Positions 15,971 through 25,196 of a stretch of DNA of 64,000 bases are shown here, one piece after another. The notes beneath the pieces were generated by a model that saw only the letters and a program-made list of their open reading frames with translations, searched no databases and was not told the DNA's origin. The position numbers were made by a program, and so were the translations under genes. The DNA is from JAIQFF01 sp963788505 (GTDB lineage: Bacteria; Acidobacteriota; Terriglobia; Terriglobales; Acidobacteriaceae). The stretch's first letter is position 1; every line of letters starts with the position of its first letter. The DNA is taken from assembly GCA_963788505.1 (NCBI GenBank), contig CAWBGY010000008.1:1-64000 (forward strand), given 5' to 3'.

Positions 15971-17734
15971 TTACGGAGTGACTTTCAGTGGTGCCGACAC
16001 GCTGCCGATGCGGCCGCTGAGGCGGTCCTCGACGGCGAAGTGGACGGTGTAGTTGCCGGGCGGCAGGGTCAGCGCGCCGCGGTAGTCCATGCCGTGGTCG
16101 CGGATCTGGGCGACGGTCTCGGGCTTGAGGTGGCCATCCATGGTCTTGGAGGTTTCGCCGGCGCGAGAGCCATCTTCGGTCCGGGCGATAGCAACAAATT
16201 CAAGAAGCACGTGGTTGTGGTCATCGGCATCAACCTGGGCGAAGTTGGCCGGCATGGTAAGCAGGAACACGACTTTCTGCTTGCCTTCGGCGGCAGGGAC
16301 AGCTTGCTGCCATTTTCCCGTGACGGCGATTCCGGTTGAGTTAAGCGGAGAGCTCAGCGCCACCTGCAGCTCTGTGTCGTCGGCGGGCTTGGCGGCGTTC
16401 TGGTCGTCCAGAAAGAACCCGCTGCGGGCCTCGACCTGTGCGCCATCGCGGCGGACCTTCACCGCAAGTTTGTGCCATCCCAATTTTTTGGCTGCGCGGT
16501 CCAGATAGTAGCTCAGCACGTAGTAGGCAGCGTTGTCTTCGGAAGCCTTGAGAAAGGCGCCGGCGAGGTCGTTGCCGTTGAAGAAGGCGCGTCCGCCGGT
16601 GGCGCGGGCGAAGGCCTGAAATGTTCCAATCGTTTCCATCTGTTTCCAGACGTCATGCGCGTAGGCATCGCCGCGCGGGGTGCTGATCGTGATGTCGGGC
16701 ATGGTCGGGTCTACCAGTCCGCGAACATCTACGGGATACACGGAAACCTGGGCCTTTTCCAGCGCCCGCCAGGTCTTGCGGTATTTTGCCGCGAAGTCGC
16801 TGAGTGAGGCGCCCTTCACGCCGGCGATGTTGATGGAGAGGTCGGCCTCGTTCACGGAGAAAGGGAAGCCGGCGCTGGCCCACAGCATGGCCTTGCGGCC
16901 GGGAATTCCGGCGCAGTATTGTGCGATCTGTTGCATGGACCGCAGAGTGATGTCGATGCTGGTGGTCCGTTCCTGTGATTCCAGCCGCTGATCCGCCTCG
17001 TGCTGTTTCTCCCGCATCACGGCAATGACCCCGTCAAGGGCGCTGCCCGACCCCTTGGGGATCGCTTCTTCCGATGCCTCATCCACCAGCTTGTTTTCGT
17101 TTTTCACTTTCCTGAGGGCGGCGGCGAGCAGCTGTGGGTCATCAGTGAAATCGTGGACCACTCGCATGCCATCCCGACTAATGACGAACAGCGAGGTCAG
17201 CTGGTGAGCGTTCACGGAATCGTTGAGATACTTCAGCATTTGCTGCTTGGCGAAAGGCTGGTCTCCGATTGGAGTGTTGAGCTTGTCCAGCACGATGAGA
17301 GTGAGTTGCGTGGGCCGGTTGTCCTCTACTTGCAGATTACTGAACTGGCCGGGCTGCGCCGCTCGGGCCTTTACTGGCCCAGAGGTTTCCTGTACTTCCT
17401 CAAGGTTTGCGATCTTCTGTGGTTTGCCGTCCTCGAGCAAAGTGAAGTCTTCCTTCTTCAAGCCGAGGATGTGCTGGCCGTTCTTGTAGGTGACCACCAC
17501 CGGCACAGTAACCAGCTCGGCTCGGGTCTTGAATTTTGTTGTGAGGGCAGGAATGTCGGAAGGCAGACTTGAACCTGCATCCTGCGAGAAGCCATGGCCG
17601 GAAAGCGCGACAGCGCAAAGGACGAGCCATTTCCGGATTGGACTGGATACGGACACAACGGCCCGAAACAACTTCGCAGTGAGTCTACCCCAATTCCGGA
17701 GCGGTCCTCCAGCAGGAACATATGCTTTTTGCAT
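15971..17734 (-). CDS. Secreted VWFA-related Acidobacterial domain protein
   Basis: After an N-terminal hydrophobic export signal (IRKWLVLCAVALSGHG) the protein has the hallmark of the VWFA-related Acidobacterial domain: VTVPVVVTYKNGQHILGLKK followed by EDFTLLEDGKPQKI. A von Willebrand A-like domain follows (QLTLIVLDKLNTPIGDQPFA, then FVISRDGMRVVHDF). A degenerate metal-ion site is likely. The C-terminal 150 residues are beta-rich (LPPGNYTVHFAVEDRLSG). This family is greatly expanded in Acidobacteria, is exported, and has no proven role. The ATG at 17734 is preferred to an upstream TTG at 17788. It is divergently transcribed from the TPR gene. Confidence 0.8.
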   Translation of the reverse strand: MQKAYVPAGGPLRNWGRLTAKLFRAVVSVSSPIRKWLVLCAVALSGHGFSQDAGSSLPSDIPALTTKFKTRAELVTVPVVVTYKNGQHILGLKKEDFTLLEDGKPQKIANLEEVQETSGPVKARAAQPGQFSNLQVEDNRPTQLTLIVLDKLNTPIGDQPFAKQQMLKYLNDSVNAHQLTSLFVISRDGMRVVHDFTDDPQLLAAALRKVKNENKLVDEASEEAIPKGSGSALDGVIAVMREKQHEADQRLESQERTTSIDITLRSMQQIAQYCAGIPGRKAMLWASAGFPFSVNEADLSINIAGVKGASLSDFAAKYRKTWRALEKAQVSVYPVDVRGLVDPTMPDITISTPRGDAYAHDVWKQMETIGTFQAFARATGGRAFFNGNDLAGAFLKASEDNAAYYVLSYYLDRAAKKLGWHKLAVKVRRDGAQVEARSGFFLDDQNAAKPADDTELQVALSSPLNSTGIAVTGKWQQAVPAAEGKQKVVFLLTMPANFAQVDADDHNHVLLEFVAIARTEDGSRAGETSKTMDGHLKPETVAQIRDHGMDYRGALTLPPGNYTVHFAVEDRLSGRIGSVSAPLKVTP

Positions 17735-17855
17735 CGCGGAGCGCTTCCGGGCATCTGAGGCGTGATCCCCTGTAGAATGTCGTTTCAAAGTACTTTATCT
17801 CCTATCCCTTCCTTCGATTGACCCCTCCGTCATGGCGGGTCTAGACTCACTTCCG

Positions 17856-19472
17856 ATGAAATCTTCCATGAAACCTGCTGCCCTGCTGTTCGCGGTGGTG
17901 TCGCTGCTTGGGGTTCTGGCAATGGCCGATGAAGGTCTTCATCACGAAGATCTGACGGAGGCGCAACTGGGGACTGTGCATTTCCCGGTTTCCTGCTCTG
18001 GATCCTCACAAAAGGCTTTTGAACGCGGCGTGGCGCTGCTGCATTCCTTCTGGTATGAGGAAGCGGAGAAGGAATTTGCTCACATCGCGAAAGACGATCC
18101 TACCTGCGCCATGGCTCACTGGGGAGTGGCCATGAGTTTGTGGCACCAGCTCTGGGACAATCCCAATGCCGCTACGGTCAAGCGCGGTATGGCGGAGCTG
18201 AAGAAAGCAAAATCACTGCATGCGGCGACCGATCGCGAGCGGGATTACATCGCGGCCCTGAGCGCGTTCTACCGGAAGAAAGGCGATCACGCCGAACGTG
18301 CCAAGGCATATTCGCAGGCCATGGAACGCCTGCATCAGCGCTATCCTGACGATCGTGAAGGAGCGGTATTCTACGCGCTTTCGCTGCTGGCCTCGGAGCC
18401 GGACGGCGACACCACGTTTGCCAATCGAAAGAAAGCGGCCGCGGTGCTCGAAATTCTTTTCAAGGAAGAACCCGACCATCCGGGAGTGGCCCACTACCTG
18501 ATTCACACCTATGACAAGCCGCAACTGGCCGCCCTCGGACTGCCCGCTGCGCGCCGCTATGCCAAAATTGCGCCCGCGGCTCCACACGCGGTGCACATGC
18601 CGTCGCACATCTTCGCCCGGCTCGGACTGTGGCAGGACGACATCGACTCCAACCTGGCGTCCATTGCGGCCACCCGCAAGACCGCGGCCATGCACATGGG
18701 CGGCGAAGGTCACCAGTTTCACGCCATGGATTTTCTGGTCTACGCCTACTTGCAGAGCGGTCGCGAGGCGGAGGCGCAGGGTGTTATCGCGGAGGTAAAA
18801 GCCCTGCCCCCGATGAAGGACATGTACGGCGAGGGGTACGACCCGCACGCGTATGCCTTGTCGAAATTCCCCGCGCTTTATGCCCTGGAACTTCATCACT
18901 GGACAGAGGCCGCGGCCCTCACCCCTGCGCCCGGCGCAGATGCCGGCGACAAAGCGATCACCTATTGGGCGCGAGCCATTGGCGCGGCCCGCGCCGGGAA
19001 TGTGACGGAGGCGCGGCGGGACATCGCCGAGCTGGAGTCCATTCGTCAGGAGATGCTGAAGAACAAGAAGGAGGAGTGGGCCAAGGTAGTGGATGATGCG
19101 CAGAAAGAAGCAGGCGCCTGGGTGGCACACGCCGAGGGCAAAGACGAAGAGGCGATCAAAACTCTGCGTGCCCTGGCGGAAGAAGAAGAATCGACCGGCA
19201 GCGAGCCCGAAGACATTCCGGCGCGGGAGATGCTGGCCGACCTGATGCTCGAGGCCAAACATCCGGACCAGGCCTTGGCCGAGTATGAGACTGATTTGAA
19301 ATTCAATCCCAATCGTTTCAACGGGCTTTACGGCGCAGCCAGCGCGGCTGAAATGGCGGGGAACAATGAGAAGGCTACTGCCTACTACGCGCAACTGGTG
19401 AAAGTGTGCGCCGGCTCGAATTCTGATCGACCCGAGCTAGGGCGGGCCAAGGCGCTGCTGGCGCGGAAGTAG
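17856..19472 (+). CDS. Exported tetratricopeptide-repeat protein
   Basis: A 538-residue protein with an N-terminal signal (MKPAALLFAVVSLLGVLAMA) and scattered TPR-like helical pairs. One early pair is KAFERGVALLHSFWYEEAEK followed by DPTCAMAHWGVAMSLWHQLW. Another is PDQALAEYETDLKFNPNRFN followed by GLYGAASAAEMAGNNEKATA. The segment HVPSHIFARL-like (PHAVHMPSHIFARLGLWQDD) and conserved HY/HM motifs suggest a family broader than plain TPR. It probably acts in the periplasm as a protein-interaction scaffold. An ATG 24 bp upstream is also possible. The GC-rich inverted repeat at 19479 begins right after its stop. Confidence 0.75.
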   Translation: MKSSMKPAALLFAVVSLLGVLAMADEGLHHEDLTEAQLGTVHFPVSCSGSSQKAFERGVALLHSFWYEEAEKEFAHIAKDDPTCAMAHWGVAMSLWHQLWDNPNAATVKRGMAELKKAKSLHAATDRERDYIAALSAFYRKKGDHAERAKAYSQAMERLHQRYPDDREGAVFYALSLLASEPDGDTTFANRKKAAAVLEILFKEEPDHPGVAHYLIHTYDKPQLAALGLPAARRYAKIAPAAPHAVHMPSHIFARLGLWQDDIDSNLASIAATRKTAAMHMGGEGHQFHAMDFLVYAYLQSGREAEAQGVIAEVKALPPMKDMYGEGYDPHAYALSKFPALYALELHHWTEAAALTPAPGADAGDKAITYWARAIGAARAGNVTEARRDIAELESIRQEMLKNKKEEWAKVVDDAQKEAGAWVAHAEGKDEEAIKTLRALAEEEESTGSEPEDIPAREMLADLMLEAKHPDQALAEYETDLKFNPNRFNGLYGAASAAEMAGNNEKATAYYAQLVKVCAGSNSDRPELGRAKALLARK

Positions 19473-19478
19473 TCCTGT

Positions 19479-19624
19479 CCGTGTGGGGCGGGCGCCCTCG
19501 CCCGCCGCCTTGAAGTTGGTTTTTCGGGGAACTCACAGTTATTCCACGCGTCAGTCCAAGGCAAATTCTCAATACACCAAAATCCTGGTCAAAAGCGGCG
19601 GGCGAGGGCGCCCGCCCCACACGG
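19479..19624. repeat. Inverted-repeat element, family 2 (copy 1)
   Basis: CCGTGTGGGGCGGGCGCCCT and its inverse, about 27 bp per arm, flank a centre of roughly 85 bp. A second copy lies at 63091-63227. It separates the TPR gene from the convergent membrane methyltransferase gene. Confidence 0.9.
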
Positions 19625-19638
19625 ACATTGCCGATCCG

Positions 19639-20182
19639 CTAGGGCCAGATCCGCATCTTGGCTGCGAGAGCCGCCAGCATGGCTGCCGCGCCCAGGGCTG
19701 CGTTGTACTCACGATGCTTCCAGTACAAGTCCCAGGAGAACGCTCCGCTGTTCTTGCTGGAGGCGCTCACTCGCGGGAAGAGGCGAGGCACCTGGCGAGC
19801 GTAGTCTCCAAACTGGGGGAAGCGCTGGCGCAGAAATACCTCCTCGGCGCGAATCACGGGTAGATAGATCGCAAAGAAGAGAAGAACAATTCCGCCGACG
19901 ATCCACCAGCTTCGCGAGGCCAGCGCAAACCCGACCGCGAGAATCAGCGAACCGAGATACAGGGGGTTACGGGTGTGGGCATACAGGCCTCCGGTCGCCA
20001 GCTGCTCGTTTTTCTGCAGCTGTCCGGAAGCCACTGCGCGAACCACAAGGCCGGGAATCACCAGAAGCGGCGCCGATCAGGATTGATTCCGCAGTGGGCT
20101 TGGCCAGCCAAAAATAGAGTACGGCGAAGACAAAGCCCAGCGGGACGCGGACCCGGCGCGCGATGGCGGACCAGCTAGCCAT
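19639..20182 (-). pseudogene. ICMT/phospholipid-methyltransferase-like membrane protein, frameshifted
   Basis: From an ATG at 20182 the frame encodes MASWSAIARRVRVPLGFVFA, then LYFWLAKPTAESILIGA. At about 20065-20075 it must shift by one base to continue with VIPGLVVRAVASGQLQKNEQ and the methyltransferase signature YAHTRNPLYLGSLILAVGFA, then EEVFLRQRFPQFGDYARQVP. The combined protein of about 180 residues is a normal-length ICMT-like membrane protein. It overlaps the heptosyltransferase stop by 8 bp and is the last gene of the lipid A/heptose operon, so it may modify an envelope lipid. Its reading depends on whether the indel is real. Confidence 0.65.
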
Positions 20183-21299
20183 GTGACTCTCCCAGCAGTT
20201 GGCGCGCCGCGGCAACTACTTGCCCGCAGCTGATTTCAAGCAAGCCGTCATCCCTCTGCAACGCGTGACGGTAGCTGGTGCTGCTGGCGGAACTGCGCAG
20301 CACGATATTGCGGGTGCCAAAAGGACCGTTGCGCGCGGGATCGGTGGGCCCGAAGATCGCGACGACCGGAACTCCCAGGGCCGCCGCCAGATGCATGGGG
20401 CCGGTATCGCCCCCAATGAACAATCGTGCACGGCGGGTGAGTGCGATCAACCGGGTGAGCGAACCGGCAAATGTTTCGGCCGCCCCGCCGCTGGCAGCTT
20501 TTGCGGCGCTTGCCAGGCCTTCTTCTCCGGGACCGAAGTTGATCAGCGCTTTCAAACCATCTTCCGATAGTTGCCTTGCCAGTTGCCCGTAACGCTCGGC
20601 CGGCCATCGCTTCGCTCCCCAGCCGGCCCCGGGATTGAGCAGCGCAAACTCCTGTATGCCCTGCGCTTCCAACCAGCGATCGCATTCCTGCTCGGCGGCG
20701 GGATCGCGTGGAAGCTCGACCCGCGGCATTTTCAGCGGCTGATGCGCCACCGCTTCGGCGATTGACATGTTCTGTTCGACAATGTGTTCGCCGCCGGTGA
20801 TGATCGGGCGCGTGTAAAACATGCTGGCCAGGTTTTCGCGCGGCTGGGCCGCTCCGTAGATGACGGGCGCTCCCGACCACCGCGCCAGCAGGGATGAGCG
20901 CACCGCCCCCTGCAGGTCGACGGCAATTTCATAGCGCGCCGACCGCAAATCGCTCAGGCTGGCCGCGACCCGCTCCCATGTGGCGACGGAAAAAGGCGCG
21001 GAGCGCCAGGGACGAGTGTTCACGGTGTGGATCCGGTCAACCAGCGGGCGCTGCGCCGAACGCGGCCCGGAGCGCGGCGTGGGCAATGTGCACACCAGCT
21101 CCGCCCAGCGCTCTTCGATCAGCCAGCCCAGCATAACTTCGGGAAATGCCTGGCGCAGCGCAGCAGCGACGGGGAGGCCATGAATGACGTCGCCCATCGC
21201 TCCCAGACGCACAATGAGCAGACGGCCGATTTCCCTTTCCGCGATCCCGTGCCGTACCGCATTTTCAGGAGAAATCTGAGCTGGCGGCGGCATGCTCAC
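20175..21299 (-). CDS. Glycosyltransferase family 9 (ADP-heptose:LPS heptosyltransferase)
   Basis: A GT-B heptosyltransferase that adds heptose to the inner LPS core at the cytoplasmic face of the inner membrane. LLIVRLGAMGDVIHGLPVAA is the N-terminal signature, and ALLNPGAGWGAKRWPAERYG with FIGGDTGPMHLAAALGVPVV forms the ADP-sugar-binding half. The length (374 aa) fits WaaC/WaaF; which of the two cannot be told. It starts at a GTG overlapping the rfaE2 stop by 4 bp, indicating translational coupling. It is the fifth gene of the waaA-lpxK-rfaE1-rfaE2 operon. Confidence 0.9.
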   Translation of the reverse strand: MSMPPPAQISPENAVRHGIAEREIGRLLIVRLGAMGDVIHGLPVAAALRQAFPEVMLGWLIEERWAELVCTLPTPRSGPRSAQRPLVDRIHTVNTRPWRSAPFSVATWERVAASLSDLRSARYEIAVDLQGAVRSSLLARWSGAPVIYGAAQPRENLASMFYTRPIITGGEHIVEQNMSIAEAVAHQPLKMPRVELPRDPAAEQECDRWLEAQGIQEFALLNPGAGWGAKRWPAERYGQLARQLSEDGLKALINFGPGEEGLASAAKAASGGAAETFAGSLTRLIALTRRARLFIGGDTGPMHLAAALGVPVVAIFGPTDPARNGPFGTRNIVLRSSASSTSYRHALQRDDGLLEISCGQVVAAARQLLGESHG

Positions 21300-21736
21300 G
21301 AATGCGTCCGCCCCAGGCGCGAGCGAATCATTTCGGTGGTGGAATGGTCCTTGGGATCGCCCACAATTTCCACTCGTCCGCCGCAGGCCAGCACTTCATC
21401 ACGCTCGGGAACGCTCTCCACGGTGTAGTCCGTGCCTTTGGCATGCACGTCAGGACGGATTTCACGGATGATCGCGCGCACATCCGGCTCCGGAAAAATG
21501 ACGACGGCGTCTACGTCGGCCAAGGCGGCCAGGATTTCGGCGCGTTCCCCGGCCGGCATCAGGGGACGGCCTTCCCCTTTCAGGGCGCGCACCGAAGCAT
21601 CCGAGTTGACGGCCACGATTAGCCGCCCGCCCAGTTGTTTGGCGGCGCGCAGATAACGCACGTGTCCGACGTGCAGCAGATCGAAGGCGCCGTTGGCCAG
21701 GGTGACGGAGTCGCCGGCGCGGCGCCATTCCGCCAC
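21296..21736 (-). CDS. rfaE2: D-glycero-beta-D-manno-heptose 1-phosphate adenylyltransferase
   Basis: This nucleotidyltransferase makes ADP-heptose for the LPS core. It has the cytidylyltransferase-like start LANGAFDLLHVGHVRYLRAA, with the HxGH motif, and RLIVAVNSDASVRALKGEGR. In many proteobacteria it is fused to the kinase as HldE; here the two are separate adjacent genes. The GTG at 21736 is the only ATG/GTG/TTG start in frame, although KILTRDELRQQVAEW-like coding continues 12-15 codons upstream. A rare start such as ATT is therefore possible. It lies 73 bp after rfaE1 and overlaps the heptosyltransferase start. Confidence 0.9.
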   Translation of the reverse strand: MAEWRRAGDSVTLANGAFDLLHVGHVRYLRAAKQLGGRLIVAVNSDASVRALKGEGRPLMPAGERAEILAALADVDAVVIFPEPDVRAIIREIRPDVHAKGTDYTVESVPERDEVLACGGRVEIVGDPKDHSTTEMIRSRLGRTHS

Positions 21737-21809
21737 CTGCTGTCGTAATTCGTCGCGAGTGAGAATCTTGTTTGCGATCGTTTTGTCCCCGGAAGCCGTT
21801 AGGCCACAG

Positions 21810-22844
21810 TCAGTGGGAGCGCATCGCGGGTGGCGCCTGGTCCAGCGCCTGCAGGAGTTCCTGTTGCGATACGGTCGCCGTCCCTCGCTTCATCACTACA
21901 ATGCCGCCGGCATAGTTCGCCAGGTGGGCTGCGTCTTCCGCGCTGGCTCCGGCGGCCAGGGCAGCGGTGAAGGCGGCAATCACCGTATCACCGGCCCCGG
22001 TCACATCCGTTACCTGGTCGGACCCGAAAATCGGAATGTCGGCGGGCTTGTGGCGGCGGGTAAAGGCCACCATGCCGTCACGCCCGCGAGTAATGACCAA
22101 CGACTGCAGCTTCATCCGCGACATGACCTGCTCGGCGGCGGCGCACAGGGTTCGCCAATCGTGGCCGATCCGCACTCCCAGCGCCGCTTCGACCTCGGGC
22201 TCGTTGGGCGTGGCCGCGGTCACACCGGAATATTGCAGCATGCGGTAGCGTGAATCGAGCACCACCGGCACTCCCCGCAGCCCGCCCTTGTAGCGGAGCG
22301 CATTCAGGATCGCCGGAGTGGCGGACCCGTAGCCATAGTCTGAAATGAGCAGAACATCCGAGGCGCGAGCGTACTCCCGCGCGGCCAGCACCAGCTCACG
22401 TTTCAAATGACGGTTGGGCTCAGCCTCAGGCTCGCGATCGACACGCACCACCTGTTGCCGCGCCGAGTGGGTCGAACCTGCCAGGATGCGCGTCTTGGTG
22501 ACTGTCGTACAACTCTTGTCCTTCAAAACGCCACTCACGGGAACATGCTTGTGGCGGAAAGCCTTGAGCAGCAGGCGGCCAGGCTCGTCGTCGCCGATCA
22601 CGCCGACGGGAAGCACATTGACCCCCAGGTCCGCAAGATTGCAGACAGCGTTGGCTCCGCCGCCCGGCACTACGGTGCGTTCACGATGCTTCAGTATCAA
22701 TACCGGAGCCTCGCGGGAGACCCGGGAGATTTCGCCGAAAATGAATTCGTCGGCCACGAGATCGCCGAGCACGGTGACCGTGACTTTGGGAAAGTCTTCT
22801 ACGATCTTTCTCAGCCGCTCGGTTTGTTTGAGATGCTTGCTCAT
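21810..22844 (-). CDS. rfaE1: D-glycero-beta-D-manno-heptose-7-phosphate kinase
   Basis: A PfkB/ribokinase-family sugar kinase that phosphorylates heptose 7-phosphate on the path to ADP-heptose. The N-terminus carries VTVLGDLVADEFIFGEISRV with REAPVLILKHRERTVVPGGG, and the C-terminus carries the catalytic DVTGAGDTVIAAFTAALAAG. ATPNEPEVEAALGVRI is the typical HldE kinase block. The length is normal. The ATG at 22844 (MSKHLKQTERLRK) is preferred over an upstream start that would overlap lpxK. It is operonic with lpxK upstream and rfaE2 downstream. Confidence 0.92.
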   Translation of the reverse strand: MSKHLKQTERLRKIVEDFPKVTVTVLGDLVADEFIFGEISRVSREAPVLILKHRERTVVPGGGANAVCNLADLGVNVLPVGVIGDDEPGRLLLKAFRHKHVPVSGVLKDKSCTTVTKTRILAGSTHSARQQVVRVDREPEAEPNRHLKRELVLAAREYARASDVLLISDYGYGSATPAILNALRYKGGLRGVPVVLDSRYRMLQYSGVTAATPNEPEVEAALGVRIGHDWRTLCAAAEQVMSRMKLQSLVITRGRDGMVAFTRRHKPADIPIFGSDQVTDVTGAGDTVIAAFTAALAAGASAEDAAHLANYAGGIVVMKRGTATVSQQELLQALDQAPPAMRSH

Positions 22845-22872
22845 CGTGTATGCCGGAGGCAACCAGATTTTC

Positions 22873-23817
22873 TCATGCCGAACCTCTTCTCTCCGCAATC
22901 CTGGTCAACATGGTATCCACAGCGTTAGCTGCGTCGGTCAAGTCCATCTTGACCGGGACCACGGCCAGCGGTTCAAGCGCGGCCAGATATCCGTCCAGAT
23001 TGACGGCATCCTTTTCGGTAGTCACAAAGCCGTCGGCCTCGCTGCGCTGCCGCAGATTCAGCAAATCGCGGACATCCTGTTCGCCGTAGGCGTGGTGGTC
23101 ACGAAAGAAGGCCTCGGCAACCGGCTCAATGCCGGCGGTGCGCAGTTGCGCCACGAAATTCTGCGGCCTTGCAATGCCGCAGAAGACCACTGGCCGCGCC
23201 GGCATGTTGGTGGGAACGATTCCACGTCGCGCTTTCCAGACCAGCTTCTGGGCCAGTGGGAACGCCTCCCGGGACGCGCCGCTGGTGAGCACAACCGCAT
23301 CGGCGCGCCGCAGCGAACTCAGCGGCTCGCGCAGTCTTCCGGCCGGGAGCAGGCGGTCGCGAACATCTTCGGGAGTGACCAGCACGATATCGAAATCGCG
23401 GGCAAGCGCGCGATGCTGGAAGCCATCGTCGAGCAGGTGGATCTGCGGTCCAAACTTTTGTTCGGCAAAGATGCCGGCAGCATGCCGGTCTTCGCCGACG
23501 ATGACCGGCACATTCAGACGCCGCGCCAGCAACAGAGGTTCGTCGCCAAAATCACGCGCTGAACCGGCCGGGTCGACCAGGGCCACGCCCCGGGTCCTGC
23601 GTCCGTAACCGCGGGAGAGGATATCGAACTTCAAGCCCCGCGCTTTGAGCAGGTCTCCCAGCAGCAGTACGAAAGGCGTCTTGCCCGATCCGCCAACCGA
23701 GAGATTTCCGATGCTCACTACCGCGCCGCTCAGCCTTTGGGCGCGGGCGATGCCGCGATCGTAGAGCGCGTTCCGCGCCCGAACCCCAAGTCCGAAGAGT
23801 GAGCTAAGCGGGTTCAT
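22873..23817 (-). CDS. lpxK: Tetraacyldisaccharide 4'-kinase
   Basis: This enzyme phosphorylates the 4' position of the lipid A precursor at the inner membrane. The P-loop VSIGNLSVGGSGKTPFVLLL spans residues 34-53, followed by DILSRGYGRRTRGVALVDP and LLDDGFQHRALARDFDIVLV, all diagnostic of LpxK. TTEKDAVNL near the C-terminus is also conserved. At 314 aa it is of normal size. It starts 13 bp after the waaA stop and lies in the same operon, so lipid A completion and Kdo/heptose addition are co-expressed. Confidence 0.95.
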   Translation of the reverse strand: MNPLSSLFGLGVRARNALYDRGIARAQRLSGAVVSIGNLSVGGSGKTPFVLLLGDLLKARGLKFDILSRGYGRRTRGVALVDPAGSARDFGDEPLLLARRLNVPVIVGEDRHAAGIFAEQKFGPQIHLLDDGFQHRALARDFDIVLVTPEDVRDRLLPAGRLREPLSSLRRADAVVLTSGASREAFPLAQKLVWKARRGIVPTNMPARPVVFCGIARPQNFVAQLRTAGIEPVAEAFFRDHHAYGEQDVRDLLNLRQRSEADGFVTTEKDAVNLDGYLAALEPLAVVPVKMDLTDAANAVDTMLTRIAERRGSA

Positions 23818-23829
23818 CTTTATTTCGTG

Positions 23830-25143
23830 TCACAGACCTGGCTTTGCTCGTTGCGAGGGGAAGTCCAGCAGCTTCTCCAGGGCAGCCACCGTCTTTTCGG
23901 TTGCGCCCATTTGCGCTCGCAAGGTTTCGGCTCCGCGGCGGCCCAGCGCGACTCGCTCGGTCTCATTGGCAAGCAAGTCCATCAGGACCAGCGGAAATTC
24001 CGCCGCTCCTACCACCCGCACGGCATCGTGATTTTGAAACAAGCCAACGATATCGCGGAAATTCTCGGTGTGGTTGCCGACCATGATGGGCACGCCGTGC
24101 TGCGCCGGTTCGATGATATTGTGTCCGCCGCGAGGGACCAGGCTTCCGCCGACGAACGCCACGTCCGCCAGCGCATAGAGTGCCGCGAGCTCCCCGATGG
24201 TGTCGACCAGAAAAACGCCGCCGGCGATGGCATCGCCGCTCCACAGGGAGCGCCGCCAGAAGCGGATGCCAAGCTGCTCCAGTAGGCGCGCCACTTCGTC
24301 GAAACGTTCGGGACGGCGCGGCGCCAGAATCATTACCGCCCGGGGATGGCTGGCCAGCACGTTCTCGAAGGCACGCAACAGCAGTCCTTCTTCACCCTCC
24401 ACCGTGCTGCCGCAGACCATGACCGGCCCGGCGCCGGCTTGCTGAAAAGCTGAGCGCAGGCTGGCGACCATCTCCGGAGGAGTCGGCGTTGTCACATCAA
24501 ACTTCAGGTTGCCGCATACTTGCACTCGCTCCGATGGCGCGCCAATGCCACGCAACCGGGAGGCGTCCTCCCCGGTTTGCGCCAGAAACAGGTCGACATT
24601 TTGCAGAACTTTCTTCAGGACGGGCCGGAAGCGACGGTATCCCGGCCAGGAGCGATCGGAGATACGCGCATTCACCACGGCAACGCGAGCGCCGTTGGCA
24701 TGCGCCAGCCGCAGAAAGTTCGGCCAGAATTCAGTCTCCGCGAGAACAATCAGCTGGGGCCGCAACACCGCCAAGAAGGGTCGAATGGCGAAAGCGAAGT
24801 CCAGCGGGAAGTAGAAGACGCTTTCCTCTCCGAAATGTTTCTTTGCCAGCTTCTGGCCCGTGGCTGTGGTCGTTGAAACCACAACCCGATGCTTGGGAAA
24901 GCGCCGGCGCAGCTCGCTCACCAACTGGCTGACCGCCAGCACCTCGCCGACCGAAACCGCGTGCACCCAGATTGCCGGGTCAGGCTGCGGCTGCAGCCAC
25001 GATGGCACTCTACCCAGGCGCTCGCCCAGCCCGTCGCGGTACTTGCCGTGGCGCCGCTTCCCAAACATCCAGTAGGGCAGGCTGACCAGCAGGCCTGCCG
25101 CCAGCAGCGCGCTGTAGAGCAAGTACATGGAAGGAAGAGCCAT
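23830..25143 (-). CDS. waaA: 3-deoxy-D-manno-octulosonic acid (Kdo) transferase
   Basis: A GT-B glycosyltransferase anchored by one N-terminal membrane helix (MYLLYSALLAAGLLVSLPYW). It moves Kdo from CMP-Kdo to lipid IVA. Conserved blocks are IWVHAVSVGEVLAVSQLV, VLAETEFWPNFLRLAHANGA, VCGSTVEGEE, and the C-terminal FVGGSLVPRGGHNIIEPAQH. At 437 aa the length is typical. Start choice between 25143 and 25128 is open. It is the first gene of the lipid A/core operon and is divergent from the exported protein at 25197. Confidence 0.95.
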   Translation of the reverse strand: MALPSMYLLYSALLAAGLLVSLPYWMFGKRRHGKYRDGLGERLGRVPSWLQPQPDPAIWVHAVSVGEVLAVSQLVSELRRRFPKHRVVVSTTTATGQKLAKKHFGEESVFYFPLDFAFAIRPFLAVLRPQLIVLAETEFWPNFLRLAHANGARVAVVNARISDRSWPGYRRFRPVLKKVLQNVDLFLAQTGEDASRLRGIGAPSERVQVCGNLKFDVTTPTPPEMVASLRSAFQQAGAGPVMVCGSTVEGEEGLLLRAFENVLASHPRAVMILAPRRPERFDEVARLLEQLGIRFWRRSLWSGDAIAGGVFLVDTIGELAALYALADVAFVGGSLVPRGGHNIIEPAQHGVPIMVGNHTENFRDIVGLFQNHDAVRVVGAAEFPLVLMDLLANETERVALGRRGAETLRAQMGATEKTVAALEKLLDFPSQRAKPGL

Positions 25144-25196
25144 TCTAACCGCAAGGCACCACTCTGCTGGTCCCGCGCATCCTATAATCAACCATC